Position numbers and translations under genes: made by a program
Assembly (NCBI GenBank): GCA_004562765.1
Contig: SFRL01000010.1
Span: 49,369-113,368, forward strand
Direction of reading: 5' to 3'
Source: a bacterium
Lineage (GTDB): Bacteria; Bacillota; Clostridia; Lachnospirales; Lachnospiraceae
DNA: 64,000 nt
Part shown: positions 51,626 through 60,156 of the stretch, in pieces
How positions within the stretch are numbered: position 1 is the first letter of the stretch
How the letters are laid out: every line of letters begins with the position of its first letter
The notes under the pieces: generated by a model
What the model was told of the DNA's origin: nothing
Database searches by the model: none
Seen by the model: the letters and a program-made list of their open reading frames with translations, nothing else

Positions 51626-52555
51626 TCATTTCATCTCGCAGTTGTCAAATAATGACCGCATCGCCGCTTCATATTCTGCCAGCCGGTTCGCTTTTTTGAT
51701 CTTTTTCACATATTTGTCAACGCCGTCAAAAAGGCTGCCGAGATAGACCCAGATCTCCTTGAGTTTATACAGGGTATTGCGCTCGCCGCCGGACATTTCT
51801 GCGAGATAGCGGTCACAGATATCTGTGAGAAAGCTTTGCAGACGGTCCTTGTCACGGGCGGGAGTCCGACCGCTCAATGTTTCCACCAGTTCCGGGTCAG
51901 CAATGATGCCTCTGCCCAGCATGAAACGGTCAATGTGCGGGTCGACTGTGAGTGCCGCCTGCTGCGCTTCCGGGGATGTGATATCGCCGTTATAGCAGAG
52001 CGGAATGCCGAGTCTGCGGGCGGCGGCAAACGTGTGCGGACGGGTGGGCAATTTATAAAAATCCTTCTGCAGTCTTGTGTGTATGATCAGTTCCGCGATC
52101 GGATATTTTTCATATACCTTTAAAATATCTTCCCACTCGGATTCATCGCTGATGCCGATGCGCGTCTTAACAGAGATCTTCAGCGGGCATTTGTCAAAGA
52201 TTTCCGCCAAAAATGCGTCCAATTCCTCGGGGACTGCCAGAAAACCGGAACCGCGGTGTTTGGAGACGACCGTTCCGGAGGGACAGCCAAGATTGAGATT
52301 GACGGTATCGTAGCCATAGGCCTGCAGTGCTTTTGTGATCTCCAGAAATTCGTCAGCCCGGTTGGATAAGATCTGCGGGATCAGTGTCATGCCTTCGTTG
52401 TGCTCCGGAAGTACCTCGTTTTTCTCGCGGGTGCTCAGATGCATGCTTGCGAGAAACGGCGTGTAGTAGCGGCTGATGCCTCCGTAGTACTTTTCGAAGG
52501 TACTTCTATATATATAGGTGGTGATCCCTTCCATGGGTGCCAGATCATACTTCAT
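51626..52555 (-). CDS. tRNA-dihydrouridine synthase family protein
   Basis: 309 residues. FMN-binding barrel start YDLAPMEGITTYIYR, conserved catalytic cysteine in VNLNLGCPSGTVVSKHRGSG (Cys91), SVKTRIGI, HTRLQKDFYK and NGDI motifs. It reduces uridines in tRNA using NADPH. It is shorter than DusB-type proteins and resembles the DusC-like clostridial branch. No neighbour shares its direction closely; the divergent gene at 52638 starts 82 bases away. Confidence 0.92.
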   Translation of the reverse strand: MKYDLAPMEGITTYIYRSTFEKYYGGISRYYTPFLASMHLSTREKNEVLPEHNEGMTLIPQILSNRADEFLEITKALQAYGYDTVNLNLGCPSGTVVSKHRGSGFLAVPEELDAFLAEIFDKCPLKISVKTRIGISDESEWEDILKVYEKYPIAELIIHTRLQKDFYKLPTRPHTFAAARRLGIPLCYNGDITSPEAQQAALTVDPHIDRFMLGRGIIADPELVETLSGRTPARDKDRLQSFLTDICDRYLAEMSGGERNTLYKLKEIWVYLGSLFDGVDKYVKKIKKANRLAEYEAAMRSLFDNCEMK

Positions 52556-52637
52556 AGGTTCAAATCCTTTCGCACATTATTTCCAGTTCAGTATAAACTA
52601 ATATTATATTAAATATCAATATAAAGGAGGATTCCTT

Positions 52638-53123
52638 ATGTATAAAGAGGACCGCTGCAACTGCCAGTGCCAGAAATATGCGATGGCAGTAGTTCCGATG
52701 CAGCAGTGGGGAGAGCTGTACGACTGGTTTACAGCACTTTGTGAAGGAACGATCTTCCCGGATCTGGATTTGGAATTCTGGGCATCCGCAAACATGCCTT
52801 GCACGCCAAAAAACTGCAGTACCAAGCAGGAGGCGCTGATGACGGAGATCAATCAGATCAGCTTTGCGCTGAATGATCTGACACTCTATCTTGACACCCA
52901 TCCGGACTGCATGCAGGGAATGGAATTATTCAGCAAGCTTCAGGAACGGCGCCATGATCTGCTGAAAGAATTTGCGCGATTGTTCTACCCGTTGACCATC
53001 GATTCCATGTCAGGTAATGCGGTAGGTGGTACAGGTGAATTTAGCTGGGGCGACTGCCCGGCACCGTGGGAAGGAGGTATGTGTAAATGTGGAACTATGA
53101 GAAGCGCTTACAATTTCCGGTAA
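52638..53123 (+). CDS. cotJB: CotJA-CotJB fusion spore coat protein
   Basis: 161 residues. Residues ~14-50 (MAVVPMQQWGELYDWFTALCEGTIFPDLDLEF) match CotJA, and ~62-125 (QEALMTEINQISFALNDLTLYLDTHPDCMQGMELF...LFYPLT) match CotJB, which are normally separate genes. Both are small inner spore-coat proteins. The C-terminal end (SGNAVGGTGEFSWGDCPAPWEGGMCKCG) keeps the CotJB Trp-rich tail. Start ATG at 52638 follows AAAGGAGG. It overlaps cotJC by 37 bases. Confidence 0.85.
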   Translation: MYKEDRCNCQCQKYAMAVVPMQQWGELYDWFTALCEGTIFPDLDLEFWASANMPCTPKNCSTKQEALMTEINQISFALNDLTLYLDTHPDCMQGMELFSKLQERRHDLLKEFARLFYPLTIDSMSGNAVGGTGEFSWGDCPAPWEGGMCKCGTMRSAYNFR

Positions 53124-53698
53124 AGATCAGCAAATGCAACCCGAAGATCGCCCAACAGATTATCAGCCAATATGGTGGCCCCGATGGTGAGATGTCCGCT
53201 TCGATGCGTTATCTCGCACAGCGTTATACCATGCCGGTAAAGAGAGTCGGCGGACTGTTGACGGATATCGGCACCGAGGAATTGAATCACATGGAGATGA
53301 TCTGTGCCATGGTCTATCAGCTGACACGAAACCTGACCCCGGAGCAGATCAAAGCATCCGGTTTTGACGCTTATTATGTAGACCATACCACCGGACTGTG
53401 GCCGCAGGCAGCAGGCGGACTGCCGCAGAATGCCATCGAGTACCAGTCCAAAGGCGATGCCCTGACAGACCTGTACGAGGATCTGGCAGCAGAGCAGAAG
53501 GCACGTACCGTTTATGATAACCTGCTTCGCATCATCGATGACCCGGATGTGCGCGAGCCGTTAAAATTCCTCCGCGCCCGTGAGATCGTTCACTTCCAGC
53601 GTTTCGGCGAGGCACTGGAGATGACAAAGGACACCCTGAACTGCAAGAACTACTACTTCTTCAATCCTGAATTTGATAAGCAGATGGCAGGGAAATAG
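53087..53698 (+). CDS. cotJC: Spore coat protein CotJC, manganese catalase family
   Basis: 203 residues. The di-manganese catalase fold is shown by EMSASMRYLAQRYTMP, DIGTEELNHMEMICAMVYQL (Glu-Glu-x-x-His ligands) and LRAREIVHFQRFGEAL. CotJC sits in the spore coat and removes hydrogen peroxide. Its start is at the GTG/ATG 37 bases inside the previous frame, with GGAGGTATG just upstream. Confidence 0.93.
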   Translation: MWNYEKRLQFPVKISKCNPKIAQQIISQYGGPDGEMSASMRYLAQRYTMPVKRVGGLLTDIGTEELNHMEMICAMVYQLTRNLTPEQIKASGFDAYYVDHTTGLWPQAAGGLPQNAIEYQSKGDALTDLYEDLAAEQKARTVYDNLLRIIDDPDVREPLKFLRAREIVHFQRFGEALEMTKDTLNCKNYYFFNPEFDKQMAGK

Positions 53699-53713
53699 TT
53701 CCATTCGGCAAAA

Positions 53714-53752
53714 TGCTCCCGGAACCGTCTCGTGTGCGAACTTCCGGGAGCA
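53714..53752 (-). terminator. Terminator between cotJC and the diguanylate cyclase gene
   Basis: TGCTCCCGGAA (53714-53724) pairs with TTCCGGGAGCA (53742-53752). On the minus strand TTTT follows, serving the cyclase gene; it may also stop cotJ transcripts. Confidence 0.8.
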
Positions 53753-53764
53753 GCGGATACATAT

Positions 53765-55093
53765 TTACTTTTCTTCCTTTGTCATATCCTTGACCTGTAT
53801 CTGGTCCCTTCCGTGTTCCTTACAATAGTATAAAAGCGCATCAGCCGCTGCCAGCATGGCATCCTCTGAAGCATTGCGGTCAGCCTGGACAAGCCCCATA
53901 CTCATGGTGACGCGGATGGACTGACCTTCGTGTTCGACTGTCGTCTCATGGACCTGCGCATGGATCTGCTGCAGGATCTTGTATGCAGCGGGCAGCTTGC
54001 AGTCCTCAAAGAGCACTAAAAATTCCTCGCCGCCCCATCGGGCAACGGTCAGCTTTTTGCCGGTCATGTTGCGTTTGAGCAGACGTGCGACTGCCTTTAA
54101 TACTGCATCACCCGCCTCGTGACCGTAGGTATCGTTGACTTTTTTGAAAAAGTCGATATCACAGATGCCGACACAGTAATCCATGCCGTAATCCGCAGCG
54201 CGTTTCGCTGCACGCCGCAGGCGCAGATCACCCAGACGACGATTATACAGACCGGTCAGTGCATCAAATTCCACCAAAAGCCGTAAGGAGCGCTGCATGC
54301 TCTGGCCGCTCTTGGCAAGATCGCCCAGCTCATCCTCCAGCGCCAGCACCTGCGGGGATAATTCCACATCAAACTTGCCGCCGGACAGCGCGCGCATAAA
54401 CCGCTGGATCTGCTGCAGATAGCCGACGATCTTCTGAGAATAGCGGATGCTGATCAGACCGATCACGATCGTTGCCAGCAGACACAGCAGGATCACCGGA
54501 AGAACGGAGCGCAGTACCAACGCATGAACATCGGATGCCAGCCGACAGATCGCATACATGCCAAAGATCTCATCGCCGTTTTTGGACGGGATCGGCATGA
54601 AATATGCAAAATATTTTTCATCATTTAAAATCACATCGGAATAAAACTGCTCTTCACCGGTTTCCAGCACGCCGGAAACAACGATCGGGGAGGCTTTGGT
54701 CAGTGTCAGGCGATCGCCGGAGGCATCCTTCATGGTCGTCACGACACACAGATCACTCCGGAAGATGCTCACTTCCACGTTGTATGCATCGTGGATGCTG
54801 TCGATGATCTGGCAGGCGTTTGTGATGTCCACCTGACCCTTATACAGGTTATAGTTTGCTTCATCCAATACTTCGAGATTAAATGCGCCCGGATACATCC
54901 GGTCATAAATATCCGCGATCATATGACACTGGTTTGCCATGTCCGTTTTTACTTCTCCCAGCATTGCGGTTGTGAATGAGCGTGTGCTGACAAACCCCAG
55001 CAGGATTGCCAGAAACACGACCGGAAGCACTGCCAGGAGCAGCATTTTCCCGCGCAGGCTGCGCTTTAGAATATTTTTTCTCTCTTTTCCCAT
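53765..55093 (-). CDS. Membrane diguanylate cyclase (GGDEF domain)
   Basis: 442 residues: membrane helix (about 14-36), extracytoplasmic Cache-like sensor (about 37-195), second helix (about 197-217), HAMP-like linker, and GGDEF domain (about 270-430) with the active site VARWGGEEFLVLFE (GGEEF near 348). The inhibitory RxxD site upstream of the motif is absent, so product feedback is probably lacking. It makes c-di-GMP in response to an outside signal. Start at 55093 has AAGGAAAGGATC upstream; an upstream frame extension to 55219 lacks a site. Confidence 0.92.
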   Translation of the reverse strand: MGKERKNILKRSLRGKMLLLAVLPVVFLAILLGFVSTRSFTTAMLGEVKTDMANQCHMIADIYDRMYPGAFNLEVLDEANYNLYKGQVDITNACQIIDSIHDAYNVEVSIFRSDLCVVTTMKDASGDRLTLTKASPIVVSGVLETGEEQFYSDVILNDEKYFAYFMPIPSKNGDEIFGMYAICRLASDVHALVLRSVLPVILLCLLATIVIGLISIRYSQKIVGYLQQIQRFMRALSGGKFDVELSPQVLALEDELGDLAKSGQSMQRSLRLLVEFDALTGLYNRRLGDLRLRRAAKRAADYGMDYCVGICDIDFFKKVNDTYGHEAGDAVLKAVARLLKRNMTGKKLTVARWGGEEFLVLFEDCKLPAAYKILQQIHAQVHETTVEHEGQSIRVTMSMGLVQADRNASEDAMLAAADALLYYCKEHGRDQIQVKDMTKEEK

Positions 55094-55159
55094 GAGCAGA
55101 TCCTTTCCTTGTAACTGTATATGTGTAGCATACCATGATTTTGTCTGTAAAAAAAGATA

Positions 55160-55229
55160 CTTTACGAAATGCGACCAATCTTTACACAATCTTAATACAA
55201 GCTCCGGTTTCTTTTTCACTCTCTTTACA
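55160..55229 (+). promoter_or_regulatory. CTTTAC-type direct repeats upstream of the KtrA-like gene
   Basis: CTTTACG (55160), CTTTACA (55180), CTTAATA (55191) and CTTTACA (55223). The pair at 55180/55191 has the 11-bp period used by OmpR/PhoB/KdpE-type regulators. The downstream operon encodes such a regulator. Confidence 0.4.
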
Positions 55230-55288
55230 TAGCTTCGCGTAAGATAAAGATACTATAAAGAGATATAAAGGAAAAACCGGGGGTTGTG

Positions 55289-55936
55289 ATGAAATCAATA
55301 CTTTTAATCGGAATGGGCAGATTCGGAAAGCATATCGCCATGAACCTTAATCAGTTGGGACATCAGGTGATGGTCGTGGACAAGGTGGAAGAACGAATTG
55401 AAGATATTTTGCCATATGTCACCAGCGCGCAGATCGGAGACAGCACAAATGTGGGCTTTCTGGAGTCGCTGGGGATCGCGAATTTTGACGTTTGTATTGT
55501 CGCGATCGGCAACAATTTTCAGAGTTCCCTGGAAACAACCTCGCTGTTAAAAGAGCTGGGCGCAAAGCTCGTCGTATCCAGAGCAGCCCGGGACGTGCAG
55601 GCAAAGTTTTTGCTGCGCAACGGAGCGGACGAGGTGGTCTATCCGGAAAAACAGCTGGCGAAATGGACTGCCATTCGCTACAGTGCAGATCACATTCTGG
55701 ATTATATCGAGCTGGACGGGGAGCATGCCATGTTTGAGGTTCAGATCCCGGAAAGCTGGATCGGTCGGACGATCGGGCAGATCGATATCCGGAAAAAATA
55801 CAGCATCAACATTATCGGAGTCAGGAAAAACGGCGAGCTGGACATGTCACTCACTTCAGAAACCGTCCTGGAAAATGGGAGTACCATGCTGGTGTTAGGC
55901 AGATATAAGGAACTGCAAAAATGTTTTCGTATATAA
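55289..55936 (+). CDS. KtrA/TrkA-type RCK potassium-uptake regulatory subunit
   Basis: 215 residues: RCK_N Rossmann domain (about 1-120; LIGMGRFGKHIAMNLNQLG, VMVVDKVEERI, ADEVVYPE) binding nucleotide, and RCK_C domain (about 135-215). It would gate a K+ or Na+-coupled K+ channel, but no KtrB/TrkH membrane subunit is in the window. ATG at 55289 is preferred; a GTG three bases earlier also reads in frame. It is followed by the KdpD-like/KdpE pair, implying a K+ response unit. Confidence 0.88.
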   Translation: MKSILLIGMGRFGKHIAMNLNQLGHQVMVVDKVEERIEDILPYVTSAQIGDSTNVGFLESLGIANFDVCIVAIGNNFQSSLETTSLLKELGAKLVVSRAARDVQAKFLLRNGADEVVYPEKQLAKWTAIRYSADHILDYIELDGEHAMFEVQIPESWIGRTIGQIDIRKKYSINIIGVRKNGELDMSLTSETVLENGSTMLVLGRYKELQKCFRI

Positions 55937-56022
55937 GTGCGGGCACTTGGACAATTTCTGGATGAAGTGGAAAAACAGGACAGGAAGTAGTATGATAGGG
56001 TGTGTCCAAGGAGGTCCGGAAG

Positions 56023-57588
56023 ATGAAAAAAACGTATGAAGTGCTGCAGGAGGCACATGGGCGAAGAGAGCGCTTCGCGCCGCTGTGGGATATCGGAGTC
56101 AGTGTACTGGTACTTCTGTGTGCGATGCTCCTGGGGTATCTGTTCTATACAGTCGGTTTTACAGAGGCAAATATCATTACGGTATATATTCTCGGTGTCG
56201 TGATCCTGTCGGTGATCACAACAAATCGTTTGTGCTGCCTTGTGGCATCCATCATGAGTGTGCTCATATTCAACTTTTTCTTCACAGTGCCCCGTTTTAC
56301 ATTTCGCTTTGTGGACCCCGGGTATTATGTGACGTTTCTGATCATGTTCTTTGCCTCGTTTTTAACGGGAACACTGGCATCAAGACTAAAGAAAAATGCA
56401 GCACAGTCAGCGCAGGCAGCCTTCCGGACCAAAATATTGTTTGAGACGAATCAGCTGCTGCAAAAAGAGAGTGAGACGACAGATGTTATGGCCGCCACCG
56501 CCGGACAGCTGACAAAGCTCTTGAAAAAAGATATCGTCATGTATTCGGCAGAAAAAGGATCTTTACAGGATCCGGTGGTGTATCCGGCAGGAGAGGATCA
56601 TCCGAAAGAACTGCTGACGGAAAACGAGCGGGCGACAGCAGACTGGGCATTCCGAAATAATAAACATGCCGGAGCGACAACAGATACCCTTGCAAGCGCG
56701 AAGTGCCTGTATCTGGCGATCCGTGTCAATGAGCATGTGTATGGTGTTGTGGGGATCTACATCAATGAGCGACCGCTGGATTCCTTTGAAAACAGTGTCC
56801 TGCTGGCAATCCTCGGCGAATGCGCACTGGCGATCGAGAATATCAAAAATGCAAAAGAGAAGGAAGCAGCGGCGATCCTGGCGAAGAACGAACAGCTGCG
56901 GGCGAACCTTTTGCGGGCGATCTCCCATGATCTGCGCACACCGCTGACTTCCATTTCAGGAAATGCCAGCACCCTGCTCTCCAACTATCAGAGGCTGGAT
57001 GATGAGTCCCGCACACAGATATTTACAGACATTTACGATGACTCCATGTGGCTGATCAATCTGGTGGAAAATCTGCTTGCGGTCACGCGGATCGAGGAGG
57101 GCAGAGTCAACCTGCACAATACGGCGGAGCTGATGGATGAAGTCATCGCGGAGGCGCTCAAGCATGTGGACCGAAAGAGTAAGGAACATATCATACGCGT
57201 GCACAGCGAACCCGAATTTATTCTGGCACAGATCGATGCCAAGCTGATCGTGCAGGTCCTCATCAACATTGTGGACAATGCGATCAAGTATACACCGGAA
57301 GGATCCGTGATAGAGATCAGCACCCGTGAGAGCGGGTCGATGGTAGAAGTATCCATATCGGACAACGGACCGGGGATACCGGACGAGCAGAAACCGCATA
57401 TTTTTGATATGTTTTACAGCGGAGCAAATAAAGTGGCAGACAGCCGCAGAAGTCTCGGACTGGGATTGTCTTTGTGCAAATCCATTGTCACGGCACATGG
57501 CGGGACCATCGAGGTAGCGGACCATGAGCCCAAAGGGACGACATTTACATTTACATTACCGGGTGGGGAGGTAGAGCTTCATGAATAA
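56023..57588 (+). CDS. KdpD-like sensor histidine kinase without the KdpD/Usp domain
   Basis: 521 residues: four membrane helices in a DUF4118 block (about 20-115), a GAF-like domain (about 140-285), HisKA with LLRAISHDLRTPLTSISGN (phosphorylated His about 302), HATPase (NIVDNAIKYTPEGS, DNGPGIPDEQ, SLGLGLSLCKSIV). Compared with E. coli KdpD (~890 residues) the N-terminal Usp-containing domain is missing, as in a subset of Firmicutes. ATG at 56023 is chosen, AAGGAGG upstream. It overlaps the next gene by 8 bases. Confidence 0.9.
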   Translation: MKKTYEVLQEAHGRRERFAPLWDIGVSVLVLLCAMLLGYLFYTVGFTEANIITVYILGVVILSVITTNRLCCLVASIMSVLIFNFFFTVPRFTFRFVDPGYYVTFLIMFFASFLTGTLASRLKKNAAQSAQAAFRTKILFETNQLLQKESETTDVMAATAGQLTKLLKKDIVMYSAEKGSLQDPVVYPAGEDHPKELLTENERATADWAFRNNKHAGATTDTLASAKCLYLAIRVNEHVYGVVGIYINERPLDSFENSVLLAILGECALAIENIKNAKEKEAAAILAKNEQLRANLLRAISHDLRTPLTSISGNASTLLSNYQRLDDESRTQIFTDIYDDSMWLINLVENLLAVTRIEEGRVNLHNTAELMDEVIAEALKHVDRKSKEHIIRVHSEPEFILAQIDAKLIVQVLINIVDNAIKYTPEGSVIEISTRESGSMVEVSISDNGPGIPDEQKPHIFDMFYSGANKVADSRRSLGLGLSLCKSIVTAHGGTIEVADHEPKGTTFTFTLPGGEVELHE

Positions 57589-58282
57589 ACCACTGATCCT
57601 TGTGGTAGAGGATGATGCGCCGGTCAGAAATCTCATGACGACCACATTAAAAACAAATGATTACAGATATCTGGTAGCAGTAAACGGTGAGTCGGCGATC
57701 CTGGAGGCATCGTCACATAACCCGGACATCGTGCTGTTAGATCTCGGTCTGCCGGATATGGACGGTGTGCAGGTGATCAAAAAGATCCGCACATGGTCCA
57801 ATATGCCGATCATTGTGATCAGCGCCCGCAGCGAGGATTCCGATAAGATAGAGGCACTGGACGCAGGCGCGGACGACTATCTGACAAAACCGTTTTCCGT
57901 GGAGGAGCTGCTGGCGAGACTGCGCGTGACACAGCGGAGACTGGCTTACATGACAGCGGAGGTCGTATCGGCCGGAGCAGTTTTTGAGAATGGAAAGCTG
58001 CGTGTGGATTACGCAGGCGGATGCGCCTATCTGGACGGACAGGAGCTGCATCTGACACCGATCGAGTACAAGCTGTTGTGCCTGCTCTCAAAAAATGTCG
58101 GAAAGGTGCTGACACATACCTACATCACACAAAATATCTGGGGAAGAAGCTGGGATAACGATGTCGCATCGCTGCGGGTGTTCATGGCGACACTGCGCAA
58201 GAAACTGGAGGCAGAACCGGATTCCCCACAGTATATACAGACGCATATCGGTGTCGGATACCGTATGATGAAGGTGGAATAA
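57581..58282 (+). CDS. KdpE-like response regulator (OmpR/PhoB family)
   Basis: 233 residues. Receiver with Asp54 in VLLDLGLPDMDG and Lys in DDYLTKPFS; C-terminal winged helix with LTPIEYKLLCLLSKNVGKVLTHTYI and GVGYRM. Paired with the sensor kinase. It probably controls potassium or osmotic genes, perhaps the direct repeats before 55289. A terminator follows. Confidence 0.93.
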   Translation: MNKPLILVVEDDAPVRNLMTTTLKTNDYRYLVAVNGESAILEASSHNPDIVLLDLGLPDMDGVQVIKKIRTWSNMPIIVISARSEDSDKIEALDAGADDYLTKPFSVEELLARLRVTQRRLAYMTAEVVSAGAVFENGKLRVDYAGGCAYLDGQELHLTPIEYKLLCLLSKNVGKVLTHTYITQNIWGRSWDNDVASLRVFMATLRKKLEAEPDSPQYIQTHIGVGYRMMKVE

Positions 58283-58305
58283 AAACAGAAGATGTGAATG
58301 CAAAA

Positions 58306-58341
58306 AAGAGTAAGTGTGCGGAATGATGCACACTTACTCTT
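58306..58341. terminator. Bidirectional terminator
   Basis: AAGAGTAAGTGTGC (58306-58319) pairs perfectly with GCACACTTACTCTT (58328-58341). It covers the last codons of the convergent XRE gene and ends the plus-strand operon. Confidence 0.85.
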
Positions 58342-58648
58342 CTTCGTCATATGCAGCAGATGCCGATTCATCAAAATATTGCAGCAGCCGAAAAATAAGA
58401 CTCTGCTCATGAGGGCTGTAGCTATCAAGATTAACCGTATGCACTGCGTCAATATCAAGCAGATAATCTGTGGACACGCGAAATATTTTTGCCAGAGAAA
58501 TGAGATTGTCAGTAGACGGACTATTTGCTCCGCATTCCCAGGACTGAATACCGGCGCGGCTGATATTCATGCGTTTTGCGAGATCAGCCTGCGACAGACC
58601 ATTCTGTTCACGCAACCGGGCGATGCGAGAGCCGATCGTATCAATCAT
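58334..58648 (-). CDS. XRE family helix-turn-helix regulator
   Basis: 104 residues: HTH in IARLREQNGLSQADLAKRMNISRAGIQSWECGANSPSTDNLISLAKIF (about 9-56). The C-terminal ~35 residues are acidic and helical. Single gene with its own AAGGAGG-like site. Its target is unknown. Confidence 0.9.
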   Translation of the reverse strand: MIDTIGSRIARLREQNGLSQADLAKRMNISRAGIQSWECGANSPSTDNLISLAKIFRVSTDYLLDIDAVHTVNLDSYSPHEQSLIFRLLQYFDESASAAYDEEE

Positions 58649-58804
58649 CTTTTGTACCTCCTGCCGGTCGGCTATAAAAAAATAGTAACAATTATGTGTA
58701 AACTATAACCAACATAAAAGATGGAAATAATTAACAATATAAATAACGGCATACAATCGGTGCTCCGCCTGAAGGGATGAGCTTTCAGTGTCCTTGCGGA
58801 GCAA

Positions 58805-58843
58805 GTTTTGCACAGACTATAATGAAAAAATACAGTGCAAAAC
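58805..58843 (+). promoter_or_regulatory. Dyad flanking the promoter of the Spo0A-like gene
   Basis: GTTTTGCAC (58805-58813) and GTGCAAAAC (58835-58843) are perfect 9-bp arms 21 bases apart. A TATAAT box (58818-58823) sits in the centre. A second dyad TGCTCCGC (58761-58768) with GCGGAGCA (58796-58803) lies just upstream. This looks like an operator or autoregulatory site. Confidence 0.55.
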
Positions 58844-58861
58844 GAAGTGGGAGGTATCGCC

Positions 58862-59650
58862 GTGACAGGTTTCGTGAAGCTGATGGTCGTGGAAGATGAG
58901 CCGCAGGTACGGGAAGAATTTCGGATGGCGATTTCAAAATATCAGGAAATGCAGCTTGTCTATGAAACCGACAGTGAACCGCAGGCGCTGGATTATCTGG
59001 AAATGCATCCGGTGGATGCCGTTGTTCTGGACATAGAATTGAGAGAGGGAGACGGAGTGTCATTCCTGAATGAGATCGAAACACGTGGGCTGAAGAAGCC
59101 CTTTATTATTGTCGTGACAAATACAGGTTCAAATGTCACGCTCAGATATTTGAGAGCACACGGAGCCGATTATATTTACAAAAAATCAAACCGGACGTGT
59201 TCAGCGGAGAGGGTTCTGAGTGTGATAGAAAAGCTATACCCCTATCAGAATGCAGAAAATTGCAGGAAAAATGTGCATGTGGAGTCCTTGCTTTATCAGG
59301 AAAACGAAGACCGGATCACAAGAAAATACATAGAGAACGAATTGGAAAAACTGGGATTCCGACGCAGTCAGACAGGATTCCGTTATATTGCAGAAGGCAT
59401 CTTTCAACTGATGAACGATAAGGAAGGATATCTGCAAATGTCCGCAGAGGTGTATCCGCTCATTGCGCAAAAATATCATATAAAACAGGAGGCTGTGGCG
59501 AGCGGTATACGAAATGCGATCGAGGCCGTATTTAAAAAGGCCAGCATAAAAAATCTGCAAACGTATTACCCTTTTGATTACGACAAAGAAAAGGGTTGCC
59601 CGACCAATACGGAATTTATGAAGAATATGGCGGAGCGGCTGAAGCTGTAA
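58862..59650 (+). CDS. Spo0A-like response regulator
   Basis: 262 residues. N-terminal receiver (about 1-125) with VVEDEP, phosphorylatable Asp in VVLDIELREGDG, VVTNT and a lysine in KKSN. The C-terminal ~100 residues follow the Spo0A DNA-binding pattern: YIENELEKLGFRRSQTGFRYIAEGIFQLMND, YPLIAQKYHIKQEAVASGIRNAIEAVF. GTG at 58862 has GGGAGG 7 bases before it. It is a paralogue or variant of Spo0A, since the canonical gene is normally beside spoIVB; role in sporulation or a related switch is likely. Confidence 0.8.
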   Translation: MTGFVKLMVVEDEPQVREEFRMAISKYQEMQLVYETDSEPQALDYLEMHPVDAVVLDIELREGDGVSFLNEIETRGLKKPFIIVVTNTGSNVTLRYLRAHGADYIYKKSNRTCSAERVLSVIEKLYPYQNAENCRKNVHVESLLYQENEDRITRKYIENELEKLGFRRSQTGFRYIAEGIFQLMNDKEGYLQMSAEVYPLIAQKYHIKQEAVASGIRNAIEAVFKKASIKNLQTYYPFDYDKEKGCPTNTEFMKNMAERLKL

Positions 59651-59730
59651 GCGAATCCATTGTTTTTGTCAAATGTCTGAAAATGTATAGACAATGAGGA
59701 ATTTTCCTATCTTTTATGTGGGATTCATGA

Positions 59731-59736
59731 TAAAAT
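59731..59736 (+). promoter_or_regulatory. Candidate extended -10 promoter for hypA
   Basis: TG-A-TAAAAT (59728-59736), an extended -10 with no good -35, 47 bases before hypA. Confidence 0.35.
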
Positions 59737-59782
59737 TTGGTATACGAAAGAGAAAACCACTACGATTGAAATGAGGTTGATC

Positions 59783-60139
59783 ATGCACGAGCTCGGAATT
59801 GTTTTTCACATCGCAGACAGTGTCACAAAAATTGCTGAGGAAAATGCAGTCTCACATGTCAACAAGGTCGTGCTGCAGATCGGAGAAGTGTCCGCGATTC
59901 TGCACGAATATCTGCAGGATTGTTGGAAATGGAATGCAAAGCGCACGCCGTTATTTACAGATTGTGAGCTGGAGATCGAGACAATTCCGGCAGTCACATA
60001 CTGTGAGGATTGCAAAGGACAGTATGCGACCGTGGTGCATGGCAAGATCTGCCCATACTGCCAGAGTGAACATACCTGGCTACTTCAGGGCAATGAGGCA
60101 CAGATCAAAGAAATCGTGGTGGAGGATGAATCATCATAA
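59783..60139 (+). CDS. hypA: HypA-type nickel metallochaperone
   Basis: 118 residues. HypA starts MHEL: His2 is the nickel ligand. The zinc site is CEDC...CPYC (about 74-96). The ATG at 59783 is chosen because it gives this start and has GAGG 6 bases upstream. HypA delivers nickel to [NiFe]-hydrogenases, but no hydrogenase is here. Its partner 17 bases later is an iron-sulfur flavoprotein, an unusual pairing. Confidence 0.87.
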   Translation: MHELGIVFHIADSVTKIAEENAVSHVNKVVLQIGEVSAILHEYLQDCWKWNAKRTPLFTDCELEIETIPAVTYCEDCKGQYATVVHGKICPYCQSEHTWLLQGNEAQIKEIVVEDESS

Positions 60140-60156
60140 GAAAAGGAGAACAAGTC

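Noticed and set aside
55094..55219. N-terminal extension of the diguanylate cyclase
   Set aside because: No ribosome binding site, and the extended residues are not hydrophobic or family-like; ATG at 55093 fits better.
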